Positions 59,210-64,000 of a DNA stretch of 64,000 bases are shown piece by piece. A program made the position numbers and the translations under genes. The DNA comes from UBA9160 sp035489755 (GTDB lineage: Bacteria > Myxococcota_A > UBA9160), in assembly GCA_035489755.1 (NCBI GenBank), contig DATGZK010000100.1:60515-124514 (forward strand). Reading direction: 5' to 3'. Each line of letters begins with the position of its first letter. The stretch's first letter is position 1. The notes below the pieces were generated by a model that was not told the origin of the DNA, did no database searches, and saw nothing but the letters and a program-made list of their open reading frames with translations.

Positions 59210-60751
59210 ATGAGAAACCAGGAGATCCGAGCGGCGCTCGAGTATCACGAGGCGACCAAGCACAGCGAGCGCAGCCTGCGAGGGAACCGTCACGTTCTCG
59301 ACTTTTCGAACCAGCCGCTTCCATTCAAGATCTACCGCGGCCTCGAGGTAATCCCACTCGCATGGGACCTTCCCGAGCGCGAGACGCCCGCCCTCGACGC
59401 GATCGCCGCGACTGGATCGCCTCACTCCGGCGAGCGCATTCCTGACATTTCCGTACTCGCCCGCGTCCTCTTGCTCTCGGCGGGAATCACCAAGCGCAAG
59501 CGCTACCCAGGCGGCGAGATCCTTTTCCGCGCCTACGCCAACACGGGCGCGCTCTACCATGTCGATCTCTATCTCATCACATGCGATCTCCAGGGCCTGG
59601 CAGCCGGGGTGTACCACTTCGGCCCGCACGACTTCGCGCTGCATCGTCTGCGCTCGGGGGACTTCCGCGGTGTCCTCCTAGAGGCAAGTGGAGAGAACCC
59701 GGATCTGGCCCGCGCCCCTGTGATCCTGGCGAGCGCTTCTACCTACTGGCGCAACGCCTGGAAGTACCAGGCGCGCAGCTACCGCCACTGCTACTGGGAC
59801 GGAGGGACGCTCCACGCGAACCTCCTCGCCGCGGCCGAGGCCGAGGCGCTCGAGCCGCGCATCGTGATGGGCTTCGCCGACGCCGTCGTGGAGGGGGTCC
59901 TCGCTCTCGACCCGCGGCGCGAGGGCGCGCTTACGCTCGTGCCGCTCGGCCGCTGCGCGAAGCCGCCGCCATCGGCGCTGCCCGTGCCGATGCTAAGGCT
60001 CGAGACCGAGCCGCTCTCTCGGGAGGAGGTGGCCTACCCGGCGATCCGGGTGGCGCACGAAGCTTCGAAGCTTGAGAGCAGTGAGGAGGCGCGCTCCTGG
60101 CGGGCCCACGCGATGCCCACGCAACCGGAGCCGCCCGTTCGAACGAAGACCCTGCCGCTTCGGCCAGCGTCGAGCGCGGAGCAGCGCTCCGCGTCACTCG
60201 ACCGTGTCATCCAAAGGCGAGGATCGACACGCGCCTTCGATCCGACCCGATCGCTCCGCTTCGACGAGCTTTCGACCGCGCTCGACCGAGCGACACGCGG
60301 CCTTGCCGCGGACTTCCTCGCACCGGGGGCGTCCCTCCTCGACCTCTACCTCATCGTCCACGCCGTCGACGGGCTTCCGCCCGGCGCCTACGCCTACCGC
60401 CGGCGCGAGCGAGCACTCGAGCCGCTGCGCGAGGGTTCCTTTCGCGAAACAGCCGGTCGCCTGGGCCTCTTCCAGGAGCTTCCCGCCGAGGCGGCGGTGA
60501 ATGTCTACAGTCTCGCCGCGCTCACTCCGCTCCTCGAGCGCTTTGGGAACCGCGGCTACCGCGCAGCGCAGCTTGAGGGAGGTGTCACCGGGGGCCGCCT
60601 TTATCTCGCCGCCTACGCCCAGGGTTTCGGTGCCACGGGTCTTACCTTTCTCGACGACGAGGTTACCGACTTCTTCTCCCCTCACGCCGCAGGCAAGAGC
60701 GTTCTATTCCTCACGGCCCTCGGCCACGCGGATCGTGCGCGACTCTCCTGA
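59210..60751 (+). CDS. SagB-type dehydrogenase, two nitroreductase-like domains
   Basis: 513 residues. The first domain (about 5-260; YHEATKHSERSLRG, VLLLSAGITKRKRYPGGEILFRAYANTGALY, YQARSYRHCYWDGGTLHANLLAAAEA) and second (about 325-510; VIQRRGSTRAFDPTRSLRFDELS, EGGVTGGRLYLAAYAQGFGATGLTFLDDE) are both flavin-binding nitroreductase folds. SagB-type enzymes oxidise azolines to azoles in TOMM peptides, but tandem, stand-alone versions also occur with unknown roles. No YcaO gene or precursor peptide visible. Start ATG 59210. Confidence 0.88.
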   Translation: MRNQEIRAALEYHEATKHSERSLRGNRHVLDFSNQPLPFKIYRGLEVIPLAWDLPERETPALDAIAATGSPHSGERIPDISVLARVLLLSAGITKRKRYPGGEILFRAYANTGALYHVDLYLITCDLQGLAAGVYHFGPHDFALHRLRSGDFRGVLLEASGENPDLARAPVILASASTYWRNAWKYQARSYRHCYWDGGTLHANLLAAAEAEALEPRIVMGFADAVVEGVLALDPRREGALTLVPLGRCAKPPPSALPVPMLRLETEPLSREEVAYPAIRVAHEASKLESSEEARSWRAHAMPTQPEPPVRTKTLPLRPASSAEQRSASLDRVIQRRGSTRAFDPTRSLRFDELSTALDRATRGLAADFLAPGASLLDLYLIVHAVDGLPPGAYAYRRRERALEPLREGSFRETAGRLGLFQELPAEAAVNVYSLAALTPLLERFGNRGYRAAQLEGGVTGGRLYLAAYAQGFGATGLTFLDDEVTDFFSPHAAGKSVLFLTALGHADRARLS

Positions 60752-60981
60752 GCGGCCCCGTGACGGATCAACACTCTTCGCGACCGGCCGGCAGTCCACG
60801 ACGCCTACACCCGTCGATGAGGCCGCTCTTCGACGTGAGCACCCTCGCCTTTGCGCATCGAGGGCCCGCGGAAACGGCCCGTCTCCCCTCCGCGGGGCGG
60901 ACTGTGCGAGGCCGGCGCCGGGCCGCGATCTGTAGGGGAGATCGCTGGAACCCGCGGCGCCGGCGCTCGCACAAATCCCAG

Positions 60982-61006
60982 ACGCGCCAGCCTGGCGCTG
61001 GCGTGT
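60982..61006. repeat. Inverted repeat with ten-base arms
   Basis: ACGCGCCAGC / GCTGGCGTGT around CTGGC. About 230 bases after the SagB stop, not followed by a T-run. Could be a terminator remnant or a mobile-element edge. Confidence 0.4.
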
Positions 61007-61196
61007 CGCCTGTGAGGCAAAGCGGTGAGGCCGCGGCGGAGCAGTGAAACCGGCGCCCGAGCCCACCTTCAGCGTTTGGATTCCGGTGGGAAGGATTCGC
61101 TCAGCGGGCTCGAGGCGCCGGCTACCCTTATGCGTTGCCTCTGGTCTCTGTGATCAATACGCGGGAGAGGAGAGATTGGTTACGGGAGCGCAGACG

Positions 61197-61215
61197 CCCC
61201 CCTCGGCTAGGGGGG
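61197..61215. repeat. Six-base G/C hairpin
   Basis: CCCCCC (61197-61202), loop TCGGCTA, GGGGGG (61210-61215). About 260 bases before TrmO. Confidence 0.35.
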
Positions 61216-61475
61216 GTGCGGCCCGCCAGGGCCTGCAGAAATCGGCGCCAGCCTCCCCGCTGGAACCCCGCTCCGGCGATTCCTTCGGATTCGAGCCGCA
61301 CCCCGGCGGCGGCGTGCACGAAAAGGGACGACAGGAGCGCCGCTGAACCGGGAACTCGCCCGCCATCCGGGCTGCAGACTCTTGTACGCTTTTCGCAGGG
61401 AGCGAAGGGGCTTCTCGCTTGACCTAGGAACCGCATCACCAACCCCTCCGCCGCAGAACACTCGGGGAGACAAGC

Positions 61476-61940
61476 ATGGATCTCGTAACGCTTCGCCCGA
61501 TCGGCGTTGTGCGGAGCAGCCGTGTGGAAGCGATCGACGATGGCTGGGACGAGGTCGCAGCGACGATCGCGCTCGATCCGGCCCGGTTCGGGCCCGAAGC
61601 GGTCCTAGGTCTCGACGCATTTTCGCACATCGAAGTTGTCTACTACTTCCACGGTCCCGCAGCGGAAAGGGAGGAGATCGGCGCGCGCAGGCCCCGCGGC
61701 CGACCGGACTGGCCGCTCGTCGGCATATTTGCGCAGCGGGGGAAGAACCGCCCCAATCGCCTCGGTGTCACCAGATGCCGACTGTTGGCGGTGGAGGGCC
61801 TTTGCATCCGCGTAGAGGGCCTGGACGCGATCGAAGGATCACCCGTGCTGGATATCAAGCCGTACATGTCTGGCTTCGCGCCGCGCGGCCCGCTGCGAGA
61901 GCCGAGCTGGGCGAAGGAGCTGATGGCGGACTATTGGTGA
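61476..61940 (+). CDS. trmO: tRNA t6A37 N6-methyltransferase TrmO (TsaA family)
   Basis: 154 residues. LRPIGVVRSSRVEAIDDGWDE, LDAFSHIEVVYYFHG, RGRPDWPLVGIFAQRGKNRPNRLG, and VLDIKPYMSGF are diagnostic of TrmO/TsaA, which methylates N6-threonylcarbamoyladenosine at tRNA position 37 using SAM in a SPOUT-like beta-barrel fold. Length is that of the minimal form, lacking the C-terminal extension of E. coli TrmO. ATG 61476, with GGGGAG eight bases upstream. Confidence 0.9.
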   Translation: MDLVTLRPIGVVRSSRVEAIDDGWDEVAATIALDPARFGPEAVLGLDAFSHIEVVYYFHGPAAEREEIGARRPRGRPDWPLVGIFAQRGKNRPNRLGVTRCRLLAVEGLCIRVEGLDAIEGSPVLDIKPYMSGFAPRGPLREPSWAKELMADYW

Positions 61941-62054
61941 GCGCCGAGCGGGGTTCTGGCCCGCGCCCGGAAAAACGAAGAGCTCGAGGGGTGGATCCTT
62001 GTCCCACCAGAAAAAGGGCCGAATTCACCAACCCTTCGCTGTGGATCGCCGCCG

Positions 62055-63728
62055 TTAGCTCTGCGCCGCACCCGGCAGCCAGAGCGTAAACCTCGCTCCG
62101 CCTTCCGAGCGATTCTCTGCATCGAGGCGACCGCCATTTCGTCGCGCGAGCTCCCAGCACAAGCTCAGCCCGAGACCGAGATTGGAACTCGGTCGCCGCG
62201 TTGTAAACAACGGCTCGAACACGTGCGGAAGGTCGCGTTCGGAGATGCCCGGGCCTTGGTCCGCAACCTGCACTGCGACGCCTCCCTCCGAAGGACGGAG
62301 CTCGATTTCGATCGGAACATCCTCTCCGCCCATCTGTCTTGCGTTGAGGATGAGGTGAAGAACGATGTGAATCACGTCATTTTCAGAGGCGAGGATGCGA
62401 GGGAGCGGATTCGGAGTGCCTACGACGAGTGCCGTCGGTCCCTTGCCGAAACCTCCCAACGCGACCGCTTTTTCTACGGCAGAATGGATGTCGAGCAGGC
62501 GCGGTTCGTCATAGGACCCCTCTGCCTGCGCCAAACTCACAAGCTTCTCAACAATCCGCTGGATGCGTTCGGTGCCTTCGCGGGCATCTGCGATCAACTG
62601 GTCGCCGTCGGCGACGAGGGCTCGTAGCCGTTCCGGGAGGGCGCCCCTTGCCACCATCTTGGCGAGCGGAGAAAGGAGCCGATCGAGCAGGGCAAGGTTC
62701 GCGGAGACGTAACTCAAGGGGTTGTTGATCTCGTGGGCGACAGCCGTCGCGAGATACCCGAGCGCTTCCACGCGCGTCTTCATCTCGAGTCGCAGCTCGG
62801 CCCGTCGGATCTCAGACCGGTCGGTGACCACGACGCCGCTTGCGAAGAGTTGTCCCCGACGTTCGAGGGGGAACTCATGGACTTCGATCTCTCGGCCTCG
62901 ACGCGCGCTCGCCTGCGCGAGGAGGGCGCGCAGGGCTTGTCCTTCCACCCGGGGGGTGCCGAGAATCCGCAAGGCCGCCGCGTTCCAGTCGACGACCTTC
63001 CCGGTGAGATCGGCGACCAGAACGCCGACACGGGTTTGAGCGACAACCTCGGCGCGCGCTGCCTCAGGGTGGTAGGGGCCCCAAGTCAGATCCGCGATCA
63101 TGAAGCGGAAGAGCAGGGCGGAGAGGCCCAGGGTGAGGGGTGTCGGGTCCCACGGTGTCAGCCGCAGCAGGACGTACATGGCGTTTGCGATTGCCGGGAG
63201 GAACGTGGCCGCAAGAACGAGTGCCAGCCGCCGACGCTGGTTTCCCAAGCTTCGGTGCGTCGCACGGACAAAGGGAACCGCGCCGAGCGCGATGAGCGTC
63301 CAGGAATAAACGGCGTTCGCGAGAAAGAGCGGCCCATGGCGCGGGGGGATGGCGTACCAGTCGATGAACTCGCCCCCGGGCGCCAGGTAAAGGCATGCGT
63401 AGGGGACCATGCTGGGAAGCAAGAGGAGAAAGAAGACTCGCCTCGGCCATGAAACGGCATTGGGATACGCCGCAGTCAGCGCTGACCAGACCCACGCTGC
63501 GGGCACGGTACACACGCCGGCGAACAAGATGCGGCGGGCCACCAGCACGCCGGTGGGAGTCGCCGCGAGTCGTACCAGGAGTTCCCCGGACGACCAAGAA
63601 AGCGCCGCCATCGCGAGCACAACGACGCACCACAGTCTTCTCCGTCGTGTGCGATCAATCGCGATATCGGCCGCAATCCATGCGGTGAGAGCGATCACGC
63701 TCAGGAGAGTTGCGTCGTAGAGGATCAT
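62055..63728 (-). CDS. Sensor histidine kinase with seven-helix membrane domain and PAS
   Basis: 557 residues. About seven transmembrane segments in the first 215 residues (histidine-kinase 7TM type), PAS (about 225-310; TRVGVLVADLTGKVVDWNAAALRILG), HisKA with phospho-His about 333 in AVAHEINNPLSYVSANLAL, and a HATPase domain (LILNARQMGG, DQGPGISERDLPHVFEPLFTTR, SNLGLGLSLCWELARRNGG). Signal unknown; no response regulator adjacent. The two-codon gap after the neighbouring regions suggests a single-gene transcript. Confidence 0.92.
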   Translation of the reverse strand: MILYDATLLSVIALTAWIAADIAIDRTRRRRLWCVVVLAMAALSWSSGELLVRLAATPTGVLVARRILFAGVCTVPAAWVWSALTAAYPNAVSWPRRVFFLLLLPSMVPYACLYLAPGGEFIDWYAIPPRHGPLFLANAVYSWTLIALGAVPFVRATHRSLGNQRRRLALVLAATFLPAIANAMYVLLRLTPWDPTPLTLGLSALLFRFMIADLTWGPYHPEAARAEVVAQTRVGVLVADLTGKVVDWNAAALRILGTPRVEGQALRALLAQASARRGREIEVHEFPLERRGQLFASGVVVTDRSEIRRAELRLEMKTRVEALGYLATAVAHEINNPLSYVSANLALLDRLLSPLAKMVARGALPERLRALVADGDQLIADAREGTERIQRIVEKLVSLAQAEGSYDEPRLLDIHSAVEKAVALGGFGKGPTALVVGTPNPLPRILASENDVIHIVLHLILNARQMGGEDVPIEIELRPSEGGVAVQVADQGPGISERDLPHVFEPLFTTRRPSSNLGLGLSLCWELARRNGGRLDAENRSEGGARFTLWLPGAAQS

Positions 63729-63851
63729 GTTCGCCTCGCGACGTCGTCGCGGATCGAGCCAACTCTAGCGCGTCGGCATCCGTCGGCGTTCGTCGTGAAC
63801 GATGAATCTCCTCGCCCCCCGCAACACGGCGCGGCGGGATAGTGCGGGAGG

Positions 63852-64000
63852 TCACGCCTCGCAGTAGCGCAGGAGATCGAGCCGAGGGAGGAAGAGGCGC
63901 TGGATGATTTCCGGCCAGGCGTAGTGTTTGGCGGTGTTGCGGCCGGCGCGACGCATCGACTCGGCTTGGGCGGGATGGGCCTTTAGGTGCTCGAACAGGC
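63852..64000 (-). CDS. Glycosyltransferase family 4-like C-terminus, cut by window
   Basis: Only the last 48 or so codons are present, ending in TGA at 63852-63854 and open to the window edge. RRAGRNTAKHYAWPEIIQRL and the end LPRLDLLRYCEA match the C-terminal helix of GT-B glycosyltransferases (group 1), where Tyr-x-W-x-x-I/V follows the Rossmann fold. Identification rests on this short piece. Confidence 0.55.
   Translation of the reverse strand, partial: LFEHLKAHPAQAESMRRAGRNTAKHYAWPEIIQRLFLPRLDLLRYCEA

Larger units (their letters stand above)
60752..61475. other. Long intergenic region with two strong inverted repeats
   Basis: About 724 bases between SagB and TrmO. It contains a ten-base-armed inverted repeat at 60982-61006 (ACGCGCCAGC, five-base loop, GCTGGCGTGT; one wobble) and a G/C hairpin at 61197-61215 (six C, seven-base loop, six G). 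Open frames here are Arg-rich and unlike proteins. No gene recognised. Confidence 0.5.

Overview
This 64 kb window is GC-rich, gene-dense bacterial chromosome. I see no rRNA, tRNA, CRISPR array, insertion sequence or phage gene. The gene set is Gram-negative: a BamE-like lipoprotein, an OprB-type porin, an HpnN-like hopanoid transporter, L,D-transpeptidases beside a Braun-type lipoprotein, and a pheA-hisC-tyrA/rpsA/ihfB block. That points to a lineage of the former Deltaproteobacteria. Binatota or a myxococcal relative would fit the extra acyl-CoA, P450 and kinase genes, but this placement is inference.

Layout. 0-4.8 kb (minus strand): a diguanylate cyclase, coaE, an ACAD10/LvaA-type phosphotransferase, a DUF6285-like partner, and a gene cut by the window edge. 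4.9-23.7 kb (plus strand): a long run of touching or overlapping housekeeping genes, pheA-hisC-tyrA-rpsA-ihfB-lapA-TPR-mutS-amiC-glnD-xerD-cca-scpA-scpB-rluB, behind one good sigma70-like promoter. 23.7-30.3 kb is envelope-related: a secreted unknown, a CAP-domain protein, a large protein with seven Asp-rich repeats, a UbiB-like kinase, two divergent L,D-transpeptidases and an Lpp-like lipoprotein ending in Lys. 30.4-38.4 kb is mixed metabolism: VOC protein, amino-acid permease, receiver-like/double-PilZ protein, PhyH dioxygenase, BamE, an alpha-methylacyl-CoA racemase-like enzyme, SDR and MDR oxidoreductases. 38.4-45.4 kb holds a divergent SelO-like protein, an OprB-like porin, and a KdpD-type sensor without kinase domain, translationally coupled to a separate histidine kinase. 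45.4-53.2 kb (mostly minus) has the HpnN-like RND transporter, methyltransferases, an alpha/beta hydrolase, a small helical protein and a P450.

53.5-64 kb is accessory. It contains a Spy-like metal-resistance protein, a decayed beta-propeller fragment, and a compact lipid/polyene-like cluster (methyltransferase, two hotdog dehydratases and a small unknown gene, divergent from a short ACP and an LpxL/HtrB-type acyltransferase). These are followed by a CDP-diacylglycerol pyrophosphatase-like lipoprotein, a stand-alone tandem SagB-type oxidoreductase, TrmO, a membrane histidine kinase and the end of a glycosyltransferase.

The strongest candidates for something not routinely described are the Lpp/L,D-transpeptidase neighbourhood, the partial ApeI/ApeP/ACP/acyltransferase cluster with a shortened ACP, the split KdpD system, the divergent SelO and the LvaAB-like kinase pair. 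None is proven new from sequence alone. Starts were chosen from ribosome-binding sites, overlaps and homologue-like N-termini, so several differ from the longest open frame.
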